Assembly (NCBI GenBank): GCA_000442125.1
Contig: KE546981.1
Span: 1,156,741 to 1,220,740 of the forward strand
From: Opeltia flavorubescens
Lineage: Eukaryota; Ascomycota; Lecanoromycetes; Teloschistales; Teloschistaceae
Reading direction: 5' to 3'
DNA: 64,000 nucleotides
Part shown: in pieces, positions 1 to 12,800 of the stretch
How positions within the stretch are numbered: position 1 is the first letter of the stretch
Layout: each line of letters begins with the position of its first letter
Made by a program: the position numbers and the translations under genes
Notes under the pieces: model-generated
What the model was told of the DNA's origin: nothing
The model's input: only the letters and a program-made list of their open reading frames with translations
Database searches by the model: none

Positions 1-237
1 TCAATCGCTCCTGTATTGATCAATACTGAGATTAAAAGCGAAAGACACGATAACAACAAGAGCGACATTGAAGAACAAAGCAGTATAACATGCCCAACTC
101 CCATAATCAGGAGAATCACGACGTAGACGCGGAAAGCGTACCCGAAGACAAATGATTGTGGAATTTACGATACATAAGATGACAAGAACCACAATAAAGG
201 CAACAAATTTTTTGCCATTACCTTCGGTAAGGTCCAT
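1..237 (-). CDS. rhodopsin-like integral membrane protein, 5' part only (window edge)
   Basis: The first 79 codons of a minus-strand gene that runs off the left edge. The ATG is at 237; the frame is open upstream to 297, but only from a TTG. It opens with a hydrophobic segment followed by LRVRFPRLRRDSPDYGSW and a second hydrophobic segment. This is the same layout (TM1, basic loop ending in DYG-W, TM2) as the two complete paralogues at 894-1995 and 2571-3700. The R-RLRR..DYG.W loop matches the first cytoplasmic loop of the fungal rhodopsin-domain/PTH11-like seven-helix family. Function and ligand of such proteins are mostly unknown; plasma membrane location is inferred. No stop codon is seen inside the window. 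Confidence 0.75.
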   Translation of the reverse strand: MDLTEGNGKKFVAFIVVLVILCIVNSTIICLRVRFPRLRRDSPDYGSWACYTALFFNVALVVIVSFAFNLSIDQYRSD

Positions 238-893
238 TGCCACGAAAAGTGTGCACTGAGAATGAAACAATGAACCAAGGAAAAAGATACACTTCAAATA
301 TATGAGAAGATTGACTACAATGCTCGCTGCAGAGTATAAAGGGCTCGCCCTGGTGAATATGCGACAATCGCCTTAATACACCCAAGGTGTTTGATCTGTA
401 CCGAAAAACCGCGCCCCTGCTTCTCAGCTGCACCTCGCCACTAAGTGACTTTTTATCAGCAAACTTGCAATTCAAGCGCTTGTATAATCGAAATCGCTGT
501 CACTGAGAAATGGAGATAAAAGTTTCTTGCGTACATCTGTGCTCTCCTCAGCCTTACCACAATGTCAGTATGCGTTAGTGGAAAGGTGCCAAATACCACG
601 AGGAGGTATTACGTCGCATCCTATCTTGTATGCACCATTACCCAATTCATGCGCAGTGTTTGTTCATTAGTGTGAAATTCCGATCGCGTATTTCTGTAAA
701 TATAACTATGTCGCTCTTGAATCCCTATTGAGCGGCGCCTTAGGCCAACTAATCGGGTCATCTGTGGATTGACGGACATGGTGACTATATTCTCACGAAG
801 ATTTTCCTGAGGTGTCGGTTGTCCAGTCTAATACAGCTGTCGAAGCCATGGACTTCAGCTAGTAAATGATACTAAATTAGTCTATCCCATGGT

Positions 894-1995
894 CTATTCA
901 ACTTCATGAAGTCCAGCTACGTTGCGTGTCCCTTCGTTAGTATAATCACTAAGTTCCTGCCTCGCACTTTGACCATCAAGTTCTTGTGGGCCTTTTAGTT
1001 TTGCTTCCAGCTCGTACTTTTGCTGCTCCGGGTCTAGCTCTGCCTTGATCTGCAGATATGGTACTGGCGTGGTATCATCGTTCTCGTTCTTGGTGCTACT
1101 TGATAACGGCTTCTTATTCTGCTCCCTCATGGCCGAAAGGGGATATGATAACATCGAGAGCATACAAGCATAGATGATATCGAAGCTTGACTGGATGCCT
1201 GTAATGAGGGATGTCCCTGCCAGTGCGAAGATTTCTGCATCGGCTCCGAAGTTTCTCCAAAGCATAAGCCTTATCAAGGAGAGGCAGATGATACTAAAGC
1301 TCGGTCAACGATAGAAACGAGGGACATTATTGCCGATGAAATACTGACAGTAAACCAAAGGCAGAAGCTATTATACGTAAGTAAGTATTACTTTGCCTTT
1401 CTTTTGGTAGCTGCCGTATGATCCGAAATGATAGGATCACAGTCACGGAATTGAGGAGTATGTCTATGACGCATGACCCTAGTTCGAAAGCCACTATGTC
1501 GCCACACCGACCGGCGACGGTATAGATGTGCACTCGAAACCAGAGATTGAGTGGGTGACAGAGAGTAAAGGGGACAAGTAACATTGATACCACATATCCA
1601 AGATTCAGAGCAACCATCAGCCAGCAGCAGGAGGTAAAAATGCGTCCAGGGAAGATACGGACGATTTGCATTAGAATTGATATTCTAATACTACTAGCCG
1701 CCATCTTCCAAGCCATTTTGGTGGCGACGAGCAGTACCATTCTGGGGTTAAAACTTTTGTCAGGAGGTGTCTCGATGCGGAGGTTGAAAGCAGAAGCCAG
1801 AGTTATGGTGAGGCCGATATTGAGAAAAGATGCAAAATAACACGGCCATGCACCATAGTCGAGAGCGCCCCGGCGCAGACGCCAAAAGCGCACTCGCAAA
1901 TAGAAGATCGAGGACGCGACGCCGAACAATATAACAAGAACCACTGTAAAAGTCATGAGTAATGCGTGGCTGGCCTCCACGACGATGACATCCAT
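894..1995 (-). CDS. rhodopsin-like seven-helix membrane protein (paralogue 2)
   Basis: Two exons, 1995-1349 and 1293-894, give 348 aa; the intron runs from GTCAGT to TTTAG with a TTGAC branch. The ATG at 1995 is the first ATG in frame. The protein has about seven hydrophobic segments. Family marks are LRVRFWRLRRGALDYGAW after TM1, SSIRISILMQIVRIF in the middle, LCHPLNLWF before the fifth helix, and IIYACMLSMLSYPL after TM7, matching the 'C..P.lrPL' end of fungal rhodopsin-domain proteins. The tail is hydrophilic and rich in E, K and Q. Exon 2 in frame ends TM7 correctly, which supports the splice. This is the middle of three tandem paralogues. Signalling or sensing at the membrane is inferred from family only. 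Confidence 0.82.
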
Positions 1996-2570
1996 CACCA
2001 CCAATGAGCAATGGAATTTGGGAGGTTGAAAAAGATCACAACAGCGATGAGATGTACTGGCAAAAGATTTCTATTGCTTTCCGAAGATCATGGGGAGTGT
2101 CGCAACCAAGGACATTGCGATAATGGCTGAGGACTAACATGACACGCACACTGTCTTCATCATGCAACAATAAGCTCAACCCTGCAGCAATGCTGCACCT
2201 CGCCATCGGGCGAACCAAATTAAGATTAAAGATTAAAAAACCAGCCAATATTATGCTCGCGAAAGAAGACAGCATTTGCCTTGTTCATGCGAAGCCAAAA
2301 GAAAGACTGAGTTCAATGAGTGTCTAATGTGAGCGGTAAGCCTACGCTAACCGTGTTAAGGTAAGCCGTATGATTAGCGTTCGCATGCAATAATACCAGA
2401 GTAGATTCGATCACCTCGATTTGCGAGGAATGATCAAGAAGCTCGATATGTCACTGAAGAGATCGGCTAATTAAAGCTTTCCTGCATTGTTGTCTTCGCT
2501 TTCCACTCCGGCTGAGTATAATACTGAATCAAACACCACCCCATAGCCCATTCGAAGTCAGGAAGGGCTG

Positions 2571-3700
2571 TCATACGCTGCGTGTTACTTCATGAGATTG
2601 GTCGATGCTTAGAGCCTGCCTCGGCATTTGACCGAAGATTGCATATAGGCTCTGTCTTCTGGTCTCTGACTCGTGTGTCTGCTCTTGAATATCGAGTTCA
2701 TCTTTGATCTGCATCAATGATGACCGGATAACATATTGGCCCTTGGTCTCGACCATTTTGCTTTGCATAGGATCTTCGTGCCCACTTGGAGGAAGTAGGG
2801 GATGTGAAATTATGGACAGCAGGCAAGCATAGATAATTCCAATCCCTGGCTCGATGCCTGTGATGAGCGCCGTCACGGCTAATCCGTAGAATGATCCGTT
2901 GGGATGGCGGAACCTCCAAATGATATACCTGACTACAGAGAGGCAGGAGAGTAAGATGATGCTGTTCCTTAATCAGCGACCAAGCAGGCAAAGATGTCAC
3001 GCTTTTATGGGTACACCCACATGAAAGCGGTACCGATGAGAGCACTCGATCGGACTACCCGCGTTTTTCCCATGGTCAATGACCATAGTATTCGCAAAGA
3101 AATTGATACAACAAGAGAGTTGAGGAGCAAATTCGTAGCCGCGATACCAACATCCACCGACTCTATCCTATCCCAACATTCCTTGCTTTCATGGCTGTAA
3201 AACGGGCCGATGTCGAATAACAGCTTGAAGGGCTTGCAAACGAGGAATAAAGGTATAATCATCCCAACAAGGTGTGTAAGATTAAGGGCAAGCAGTACCC
3301 AACATACAGATCGGAAATTTCGGCCGGAAAAAATGCTGACGAGGTCCTGAAGAATCGAGATCCTGAAGCTGCTAATAGCTGCAATCCACACAATTTTGCT
3401 GGCGAAGAGCAGTCTCGGTATCGATTTCGGATGGTAACTAATCATCGCGATACTTGCAACAGAGCCATAGCTAACGTCAAGATAGTCGTGACCGAAAAGA
3501 ACAGAAACAATCGCGGTAAGACTGATATCCAAGAGCAATGCAATGAAGCATGTCCAGTCGCTACAATCGATTGTCCCTCGGTGGCGACGCTTGAAGCGCA
3601 CTCTGAGTCCATATACCAAGGTTGTAGCGACGAGGAAGACTGGAAGTATTACTCTGACAGACTTGGCTTCTGAGCCTTGAGTATCGATGGTTGTGTTCAT
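2571..3700 (-). CDS. rhodopsin-like seven-helix membrane protein (paralogue 3)
   Basis: Two exons, 3700-3015 and 2961-2571, give 358 aa. The intron (GTACCC...AACAG, 53 nt, TGATTAAG near its end) sits at the same place as in the neighbouring paralogue, after the sixth-helix segment. The ATG at 3700 aligns with the paralogue starts; the frame extends to 3775 only from a TTG. Key stretches are LRVRFKRRHRGTIDCSDW (loop 1), SSFRISILQDLVSIF, LVCKPFKLLFDIG and IIYACLLSIISHPL. The conserved D in loop 1 is kept, while the second paralogue position differs (DCSDW against DYGAW). The three copies have diverged strongly, so the duplication is old. Spacing to paralogue 2 is about 570 bp. Confidence 0.82.
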
Positions 3701-6646
3701 TGCTACCGGAAAGGGCACAGATTCTAGGAGGATAAGAAGGTTGGGAAATGACAAAACTGCAAGGACGAGAAGCAATGATAGAAATTCGAGCTAACGAAGG
3801 GCTTAGCTATTGCGCTCATGCAAATAATTGCTGAGGTCCATCATAATCCAGAAAGGGTTTCAGATGTGCACTCCTGCTTTCTGGCTACCTCTTATTAGGA
3901 ATGCTCTGTCTCCTGCAAATCGAAATTCCTTTGACAAGCTGTGACTGCGTCGCGAAAACTCTGCGAGGAAAATGAGGGACATGATTACAGGCAGACGAGG
4001 CAAGGAGATTGATCTTCATTTCCCAGAACCACGACNCCCGAAAAGCTTTAGTAGACTTGCGCTAGGCCTTGAAGAGCTAGCGGGATTAGGCTGTATCTGC
4101 CTTGCGAGCTCCTAGTGCAACAAAGGGGCTCTTGGCATTCATCACCAGACTGATTAACTCGTTCTTTCGGAAAGCGGCCCAATTAAAAACACTGTGAAGA
4201 AATAGAACTAGATCGGATTTGCTTCCTAACGCAGAATCGCTTAATGTCTTGTGAGGGCCGAAAATGTATCGCCAAGCTACAAGTTGCCCCTATGTTGCAT
4301 GTCTCCCATTAACATCCCTCGTCCTCGGCTTTCAAGCTCTATCGTCATCGCAATCACTGCCGTAGAATGATATCCAGGGCCTGAAAAATTAGCTCCTCTA
4401 TTAAACTGCCCACTTGCTGGCGGGACAAACCAAGGCACTCATCTGCTTTCTCAGGTGTCCTAGTGATGAGAATCTGTCCATCTAATTACATTCTTGCCAA
4501 AAGTCTACAGATTCCGCCTTCGTTCAAATAACAGGATCACATCAGCTTTCCATCGACACCATATCCATCCGTGAGTGGACTTCGGGATAAACGCAATTAG
4601 TAGAATTGGCAATTGGAAAACACAAGATTCAGCCGCTGTACCCAGGAAAGATGGATGTAAGTACTGTTTATTAGAAAATAGTAAAGTTCTTGGGGCAGCA
4701 ACTTCAGTGGTCAGAATCTTCGCAGGGAAGCCCGAGAGGGAGTGAGAAAGCGACGGGTATAGACACGGCTTTGACACCGATCAACCTACACGGCAGTGTA
4801 GTTCTCCCAGAGCAGGTGTACAGACAGCCTACTCCAGCGAATGGAGTAGTCAACAAGAAGTGAGCGGCGAAATGAGCCTTTAATCGTCTGTGTCAGTACC
4901 GGGAAAAAAGTAGATAAAATCGATTAGACATTTAACGTAAATGAATCAGAGCATGATGGATGAGATATTCAATCAATTTGCCAAAGCTCCGGACATTGAA
5001 CTCCAAAGATTCCCTCCGGCATAGAACCACTTAATTTTTTGCAAGGCTGATGGCGTTTACTAAAGTGGAGCTCAAATAAGGTTGGTAGTCGCGGCTACTT
5101 CCGGCGATAACATTCGGGTTGTCACAAAAGGCTGTGGCCCTCAGCCCTCAGCCCTAAGCCTAAGCACTTGGAAGAATTCCCTGTGCTAGAGCCTACCTTT
5201 CCTTCGATACTTATAATTCGGGTATATTTTGACAAGATCACTTGAACCTCTATGAGCATCACAACCCAATTCGAGAATTCACTCTCAGCGTTCCTCTAGT
5301 TCGCTGAAACGCTCCAGACTATCTATGATCCCTTCAAGGCTACAAGGTCAAAACCACCAGGACTGGAAACCGTTATGGGCCAGCCTACCGGAGTGAAGAA
5401 TGGCGCAAAAATGTAAGAAAGCGGGACAAATATCCCTTCGCCGCCGCGCAATTGTTTCAACATTCCGCGAAGGTTGCATGCCTGACCATCATAGCGCCAA
5501 CATCCCAAAGGCTACAGCGTAAGCTGTGCACAGCCTCGGAGGAAGTTTAGGATCGCCGGGAGATCATGCATAAACCGTTGGTTGTGCGTTCACCGCACAA
5601 CAGCTGCTGTGTAGCCCACCGTTGCACATTCATTTCCCACCGGAGGAACTATTGCAGATGCAGACTCCCCATCGTTGCAGATGGAGTGCAGGCTTTGTGT
5701 AAGCAGAAATAGCGGTGGACAAGATCTTCTGTCTTTATTCCTATAGCTTCTCGACTTTGACCTCGTCTTTGAATAAACAAATATAAGTCGCTTTCAAATA
5801 CCAAGTCAACGTCTGGACATGCACGGATACTCCATATAAAGAATGCGCGGAGGAGGCTCCGGTAAGCGTAGGTGGAGCAAGGTATCAGATCAATCCGAAG
5901 GGAGTAAAACACGGAAGGCCAGAAATAGATCCCATAGTGAGACATGAAACCGAAGGAGGTCAGTGCGGCGTATCATGATCCGCAAGTTCTTCGGCGCCAG
6001 TCGATGTTCATTGGGTCTTGCTAGACCGTCATAGGATTCTTCTGAATCCATAGAGTACCATGCTGTTAGACGCTCGCTTGATCACAGGGCACTTATGATT
6101 ATGAGTAGAGACAAGATCGGCAGACTCTCATAGGTGATGCGCTCGAAGCACTGTATGAATTGTTGAACAACCGACTCCAAAGGATCTAGCAACCATCGGA
6201 AAGTGAGATCTGGTTAGTGATACATGAGCGAAAAGAGTTCATCGGTATTTCTTACTACATCACACGCTAGGTAGTTGTCTTGCATGATAAACCCACGATG
6301 GGACTCTCGGAATCATGATTGTGACTTTCAATCAGTACAGGTAGGGAATCTATTGAGTGGAATTAGACGCGAGACAAATGTATATCTGATATTGAATTTA
6401 TTGCATGCCAATCCGATTCGATGTATCGAGACCAGTTAGTCCGGGAAAGCTATTAGATACGGCATTGATATGTGGCAAAATGTCCACTTCCATTGTTAAA
6501 CCAGTCGACTCGAGCATACTCCTACTATGGACCGCCTGCTTTGCGCTCATCATGCGTAGAAAGCCCAAAATGCCGACAGATCAATTCAAGAAACATAATT
6601 AATGCTTTTTCATTTTACAACTTTTCCTGCCAGCAGGAACTTCCAA
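3701..6646. other. gene-poor gap, 2.9 kb
   Basis: No convincing gene. Short open frames (for example 4505-4777 and 5649-5945 on the minus strand) have no recognisable motif or splice partner. A CCCTCAG/CCCTAAG micro-repeat lies at about 5137-5165. One unresolved base is at 4036. Confidence 0.55.
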
Positions 6647-9256
6647 TTACACATGCTTGCTTTTTTTGTTTTTGCGGGATGGAACGAGCTCCTTCAAGCC
6701 TCGGACTGGAGCTGAAATCAACTCTCCCACAGTTTTAGATCTCTTGACCGGTTTGATCTCCTCCTCTTCCTCTTCTTCTACTTGCATTTGATCGTCCTGA
6801 TTTGTTCCACTACCATTTTCCAGACGTGATGGACATGGGCCATCAACACACCATTTCGTTGTGGGTGGAAGCCTCTCACCAGCGCACATCGCCTCGGGAT
6901 GGCCTTCACGGTGTTTGTCACTCCAATCTTGCCAGATCTTTGACCTCTTCTCGCGGCTGATCCATACTCGATTCAGTATCTCTGCGTAGCGGATCCCGCC
7001 TTGCTCTTCCCTCACAGCAACAAATAGTGCGATTTCCTGAGGCTCTTCGACTGGAAAACGACATAGGATTATCGCGAGAGGGACTTCTTTGGAGCATTGC
7101 TGCGCTTCTGGGAAGTCTTCAGTGTAACGCGCTGGCTCAACACGGTACCAGTCTAGGAGTGTGGATTCAGTAGAGAAATAGAATTTCTTTCGTGTATATA
7201 TTCTTCCCCTGTTCTCCTCCAGGTCATGAAGCATGAAACCCGGGAATTCAACCTCGAGGCCTTTCGGTATCGTTAGACGTGTGATACCCAGACTTGGTAA
7301 AGACAATGGGTCTGGTGAATCGATTTCATGGGACGATAACCAGGTTCTTGGAGCCCAGCCGAAGCCTTTTTGTGATAGCCTCGGGCCGGGAAGGAAAATC
7401 ATACCAGGGGGTATAGGGCATCTGGCCATGGCGGAGAGGCGAGTAAGGAGCTCGACCATCCTCCTATCGCATTCATCCTGGTGCTCATCTGATCCTTCTT
7501 CTGTTTCGGGTTTACTTGCAAAGAAATCTGTATCCAATCCGAGCATAGTAGCAAGAGCTAAAGCTTCATGAATTGGATGTGTCGTAGTTCTCCATTGTGC
7601 AGCTTTCCAAATTGAAGCAAGGTCTTCAGGCCCAGGGTTCCAACCTTCGTCTCTCCGAAACTCGGCATGGATTTTTGATCGTATATTGCCGAGTATCCCG
7701 GCGTGATAGGTCCGTGCAAGCGCTGGGATGCAAGACTGGAGCTCAGAGTCCTCATCAGTAAACATACCTTCCAGGTGACTCATGGGGTATATTCGATCCT
7801 TGAAGACGAAATAAAGCTCTTTGCTCAAAACAGCTTCTTGCAAGGTCCACATCCGTGTCATCCATCTAGACATGGTAATTTTCATTGCAGGACTAGAATA
7901 GCCCATTCCAGCTGTAGCATGCATGAGGCTCAGATCGAGGACTATTGTGTACTGGGCCCGAGTATACAAATTGTGCATCTGTCGGATAGCATTGCGACGT
8001 TCTGTCGCAAAGTAATTTCCTTGGGGAATTGTGAGGGTGTCGATCCAGAAGAACTCGGGTACCCTGGCCTTATTTCCGAATCGCAGTGTTGTGATTGTTT
8101 CGAGTAATTTGGAGAACATGTATAGAACACAGTGCTTCATTCCATTCTCAGTCTCGCTGCCGAATCCATCTGTCCAGACATGCGAGAATATAGCGTAGGG
8201 TTTGTTGAATGATTGACGCATCTCGAGCAGCTCTAATTTCTGCTTGTCCCTGTGATACTGGAGAAGGGGTATATTGCCTCGATTAATGATATCAGCCAAC
8301 TGACGGCCGCTAATTGTGCAGTAAGATTGGTTATCTATCCCACATTTGGGTGGTTTTGTTGGATGGCCCCCAATGTATTCAATCTTCGATCCAAAGGTAG
8401 AATCATCCAAGCAATAGTGATAATCAATCCGCTTTGCTTCGCCTTTGACACGGCGGATCTCGGTCTCATTACACTCAGTGGGTGTGCATCCACTATGATC
8501 TGATCCTTTCGAGCTAGACTGTCGAAGGTTCCAGAGATATATTAGGCCAATGGAGTTGCCTCTGAGCTGAGCCTGTAGCATATAAACCGATTTGGCACAC
8601 CACTTTTCCTCTTCGAGCTTCTGCAAGACCTCTCTGCCACATCCCCAGCCCTGAGCAGGCATGTCGTAACCACACCATCCTTCGATACGGAACCTGACCC
8701 TCCTCTGTATGAGGCTCAAGGCACGGGTCAGTGTTTCGCCGAGAACCATAAAGCTCAATGCAAGAAGATCATTGATTTCCCAGGTAGCGGTGTCCTCACG
8801 GTTCGCGACCGCGCAGTATTTTGACACATACGATCGTGATGTATCAAGCACCTGATGTATGCGGATCAATCTGCCTCTGCTTTCGACGCTCTGAGACTTC
8901 TTTTCGCTATCCAACCACCTTTCCAGGTATGATTGCAAATTGCGAGTGGTAACATATTCTGGACCGGCTGGGNTTTCTTGTACGAAATCTTGCCATCGAT
9001 AGTCTGGCAGATGCCCAAAGACCTGGGCCAGGAGTTCGAAGTACAGCCATCGTTGTGTGACACTCTCAAGCCCATCAGAGCCGGAATCCATGCTTCGTTC
9101 GCCATTCTCGTCGAAAGTCCATCCAAGAAGTTTAGGAAGGTTCACAAAGTCGTTGAAAGTTCTCACTGTTCGCCCATCGCTTTCGCCAGACAAGACTCCA
9201 GGATGGCAGTAGAGTTGGACTTTGTCGAAGTAAACGTCGCCTAAATGCTCAAACAT
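6647..9256 (-). CDS. HET-domain protein (heterokaryon incompatibility family)
   Basis: A single uninterrupted exon of 869 aa from the ATG at 9256; the frame continues to 9307 but only from GTG. The HET core is clear: YAIFSHVWTDGFG at about 354-366, FFWIDTLTIPQ at about 402-412, AIRQMHNLYTRA following, then RWMTRMWTLQEAVLSKELYF at about 464-483. The order YAI.SH.W / WIDTLCIPQ / W..R.WT.QE is the diagnostic order for HET. The roughly 340 residues before it are alpha-helical and unassigned. The C-terminus has an acidic E-run followed by a basic lysine-rich tail. HET domains trigger cell death on non-self recognition (family knowledge). One base N at 8973 makes residue 95 unknown. It is divergently arranged with the hydrolase-TPR-ankyrin gene at 9870, about 610 bp apart. 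Confidence 0.9.
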   Translation of the reverse strand: MFEHLGDVYFDKVQLYCHPGVLSGESDGRTVRTFNDFVNLPKLLGWTFDENGERSMDSGSDGLESVTQRWLYFELLAQVFGHLPDYRWQDFVQEXPAGPEYVTTRNLQSYLERWLDSEKKSQSVESRGRLIRIHQVLDTSRSYVSKYCAVANREDTATWEINDLLALSFMVLGETLTRALSLIQRRVRFRIEGWCGYDMPAQGWGCGREVLQKLEEEKWCAKSVYMLQAQLRGNSIGLIYLWNLRQSSSKGSDHSGCTPTECNETEIRRVKGEAKRIDYHYCLDDSTFGSKIEYIGGHPTKPPKCGIDNQSYCTISGRQLADIINRGNIPLLQYHRDKQKLELLEMRQSFNKPYAIFSHVWTDGFGSETENGMKHCVLYMFSKLLETITTLRFGNKARVPEFFWIDTLTIPQGNYFATERRNAIRQMHNLYTRAQYTIVLDLSLMHATAGMGYSSPAMKITMSRWMTRMWTLQEAVLSKELYFVFKDRIYPMSHLEGMFTDEDSELQSCIPALARTYHAGILGNIRSKIHAEFRRDEGWNPGPEDLASIWKAAQWRTTTHPIHEALALATMLGLDTDFFASKPETEEGSDEHQDECDRRMVELLTRLSAMARCPIPPGMIFLPGPRLSQKGFGWAPRTWLSSHEIDSPDPLSLPSLGITRLTIPKGLEVEFPGFMLHDLEENRGRIYTRKKFYFSTESTLLDWYRVEPARYTEDFPEAQQCSKEVPLAIILCRFPVEEPQEIALFVAVREEQGGIRYAEILNRVWISREKRSKIWQDWSDKHREGHPEAMCAGERLPPTTKWCVDGPCPSRLENGSGTNQDDQMQVEEEEEEEIKPVKRSKTVGELISAPVRGLKELVPSRKNKKSKHV

Positions 9257-9869
9257 TGCCAAGACACTATATCCTTTCGGGCTTGGCCGGCAGCGGTTAA
9301 CAGCCACGTCACACGGCCTGATTTGACAAAAGCAAGGAATTAATTCGACTTAAACTTTTCATCCTGGAAATCCTACTCTAAGTACTTGCGAATTACAGGT
9401 TCGCTGCGACTCCTCCCAGGACGATTGCAGCCTCGTAGAGGAATAGGGGCCATCACCGACCAGTATGATTGAGGATGGCGGCGCGTCTTTGCTCATTGGC
9501 CAGCCTGATGGAGAAGGTGTGGCAGCCTGCACGAATTATTGGTGGCGAGGACGGTTTGGGGCACCTACCTCGCGTGCTCGGACAGGTTGAAGAAAGAGGA
9601 GATTATGAGGGTGTCAGCATGCGCCGGGAGTCCCGCAGGAATCATGCCTGATAAGCATTGAGTTACATTACCGTACCACTCTCAAACCCTTGCCCCGCCT
9701 CGAAACCCCGAGGCTGATCCGTCAGGCTTCGACGTTCCCATGACACCGATATGTCGACCGCATCTCATCTGACAACCATTGTCCATTCTCTGGGCTTTGT
9801 TTTGATCTTACCGTCTCAAGAATCACAGAAACGATCAGCCATCGGTCTTAGGAGGTGTCCAGATTACTG
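9257..9869. promoter_or_regulatory. shared divergent intergenic region between HET gene and hydrolase-TPR-ANK gene
   Basis: 613 bp between two start codons pointing away from each other. It must hold both 5' UTRs and promoters, so co-regulation is possible. No specific operator could be read. Both open frames extend slightly into it from non-ATG codons. Confidence 0.4.
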
Positions 9870-12800
9870 ATGTTTGAGATAATTGCAGAACCTTTGAACA
9901 ATGTCGACGTTAGAGTTGACTTGGTCTTCGTTCATGGACTATCGGACGATTGGCGATCTACCTGGAAGAAAGATGGGCAGGATGGAGTGTCTTGGATACA
10001 AGATTTCATAACGAGTGACATCCCTCATGCTCGAATTTTCGCCTGCGGTCGCAATATCCTGGACGGTTCACGAACATATCAGCCTTTTCCGATCGATGGG
10101 CTTCAAGAATATGAGAGGAACAGATATAGCCAGAAACGGCCAGTGATCTTTCTTGCCCACAGTCTCGGAGGCTTGATTCTGCAAGCTTTCCTACAGGAAT
10201 GCAACCCTCTTCTCCGAAATTCGACGAAGGGCATTATCTTCTTCGGCACACCCAACCTGAGCTGGCAAGAAAATCAAAGAATCAATTTTGCAGCTGCCGT
10301 CCGCGCTCTTGGCCGTACTGTAAACTCCGATTACCTCTCCAATTTGGGCTTGATAAGTGATAAGTTTGCCGCGTGGGTTGTAGATCAACATTTCGCAGGG
10401 CGCATGATCTGTTTTTATGAGCGTCTGCCAGTTACAGGAAACATCATAGTAGTCGAAAAGGGATCAAGATTCTTACCTCGCTGCGATAGTAGAGGCCTCG
10501 ACGCTAATCACATGGATATGACAAAGTTCCAGTCGAGATCCAGTGCAAACTACCAGACTGTCTTACAGTCTCTCAGAAGTATGTACTGTCACGCTGATGA
10601 GGGTATGAGGGTACTTTTGAGACATTCACTGCAGCCGAACTCACATGGACGTCTCATCAACTTGCCCGCTACGCCAGACGGGTGCGAGGAGTTCATGGCC
10701 TCAACACAGGGGAGCGTGATTATCAGGGATATCGGCAGGCTTGCTCTTATAGCCGAAGACCAAGGTCATTATCAAAAAGCGGAATCAAGGTACCGCGCAG
10801 CAATTGACTCGCTACTATTGAGAAATAATTGCAGTCTTGAGGTCATCAATCTCGGGCGTCTTGCCATAAGATTTGCGGAACGAGGCTTTGAAGATGGAAC
10901 CGAAGAGGACTTCGAGCAAATAGCTCGATCTTTCCAAACGATGGGTTCAGCCGGGAGTGATGACACTGCTGTTCTATTCTGCTTGCATAAATGGGCATGT
11001 TTGCTCTGTAACCGCGGGCGATACAAGCATGCAGAGCTCTACAGCAGATGCTGTTTAGAAGCAAGGATTAGAATTACCGGCAAAGGATCTGCGTCTACAC
11101 TGCTGGCCGCCGCCAATCTAGTCTGGTGCTTAGTCCTGCAAAAGCGGCATCAAGAAGGGTACAACATCTTGCGAGATGCCCTCGAGCACCAAGATCTGGC
11201 ACTTTCATATTCATGTTCCGAGATCCCCTTGCTCAGGGTTCTAGTGCAGCTCGAGTTGGCGAGTGGCTCTCACGAATTGGCGGAAAGTTTGTCGAGCGAT
11301 ATTCTACGAAAGTCTATACGTGTCTATGGGTTCGGCCATCCGTTCACGTTGAGTTGCATGTCGGACCTAGCTGCTGTTCTTGCGCGAAGAGGACACTTAT
11401 CTCGTGCTGAAGCTCTGAGCCGTCGGGCTCTGAACGGACTTGAGCATGCACTCGGGAACGATCACCCGGACTGCTTGAAGACTGCTTGTAGACTCGCGAA
11501 CAACATCTGCTTCCAACAGCGGTACGATGATGCTACCGTGCGGCATAAGAAGATATTGAAAAAGCAGCAAATGCGGATTGGTAATGAACATCCAGACACT
11601 TTGCTTACGATGCGGAGCCTCGGAATAGACTTCGCTCTTCAACGATGTTGGAAGGACGCAGAAATTATATTGGATGAGACATTTCAAGGCCTGAAAGCCT
11701 GCCTTGGGCCAGAGGATACACACACAACGGAGACTGAAGATGCACTGCGGAATGTCAGAGAACTACAGGATCGGAAGGAGCACCCTCAAACTTTGCTTGA
11801 AGTCTTTCGACCCCAGTCAGGGCTTGTCTCTTACCGCTCTCTCACTTATGCCCGCAGCCCTTCATGTTTTCATACCTCCGTCGAAGATGAAGTGCTCCAG
11901 GCAGTCACAGAAAAGGACGAGCAAAGAGTCGTAGAAATTCTGGCCGGGGACAGAATCGGACCAACCGTTTCTGGAAGGGCACTTCGCGAGAGCGCTGCGA
12001 CTTCTCAGGAGCCACTGGTGCGGCATTTGCTGACCTGTAAAGTACCCTTGAATAGACAAAGTGGATACCATGGCACGGTATTGCAAGCGGCTGCGCTGGC
12101 AGGTAATGAAGCAATTGTCAAGCTCCTGCTAGAATATAAAATAGACATGTATGTAGTAGGAGGTCTTTTAGGCAACGCATTGCGAGCTGCTGTATTTGGG
12201 CGTAAAGAAGCCATTCTACGCCTCCTCCTCCAAGCAATTGCTCCTGGGAGGTTATCACAGGATGTTCTCAATTCATCACTGCAGCTTGCACTACGTCTTG
12301 AAGATTCAGCGATGATCGATCTACTATTGGGTGCAGGCGCAGATATCAACGCCGAAGACAGCTTATTCGGCAGTCCTCTCCAACAAGCCGCTTTCTACGG
12401 ACAGGAGAAAATCATGACAATCCAGCTGCGTAGCGCAGACATCAACAAACGAGGAGGGATATTCGGGAGCCCTCTACAAGCCGCGCTCGAAACCCAGAAC
12501 GAAGCAGCCGTCAACCATCTTCTCGAGGCCGGCGCAACCATCTTATCAAGCCCCAGAACCAGTTTTCCGAAGGGCCACATCTCCACACACGAACGTGAAG
12601 AACTAGCCAAAATCTTGCTAAAACGGCTTGCATATTCCCTGCCCCATCGATCCCTCTCTGTTGATTTCGGCCTATGGGATCCTATTCAAACTCCCAAGCA
12701 ACCAGTTGTCAGCTGGACACCGACAGTGGGATTCCGCAACAACTCAAGCAGCCATTTGCAGAAGCCTGTCCCACCGGAGGAAATACCTCGACCGAAGCGT

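Noticed and set aside
5137-5165. CCCTCAG/CCCTAAG repeat resembling degenerate telomere repeat
   Set aside because: Too short and not in register with TTAGGG; possible chance micro-repeat.
9855-9869. GTG at 9855 as start of the hydrolase gene
   Set aside because: Nuclear genes initiate at ATG; the first ATG in frame is 9870 and lies just before the hydrolase strand. The same reasoning moved the starts at 237, 1995, 3700, 9256, 18844, 21691 and 30147.
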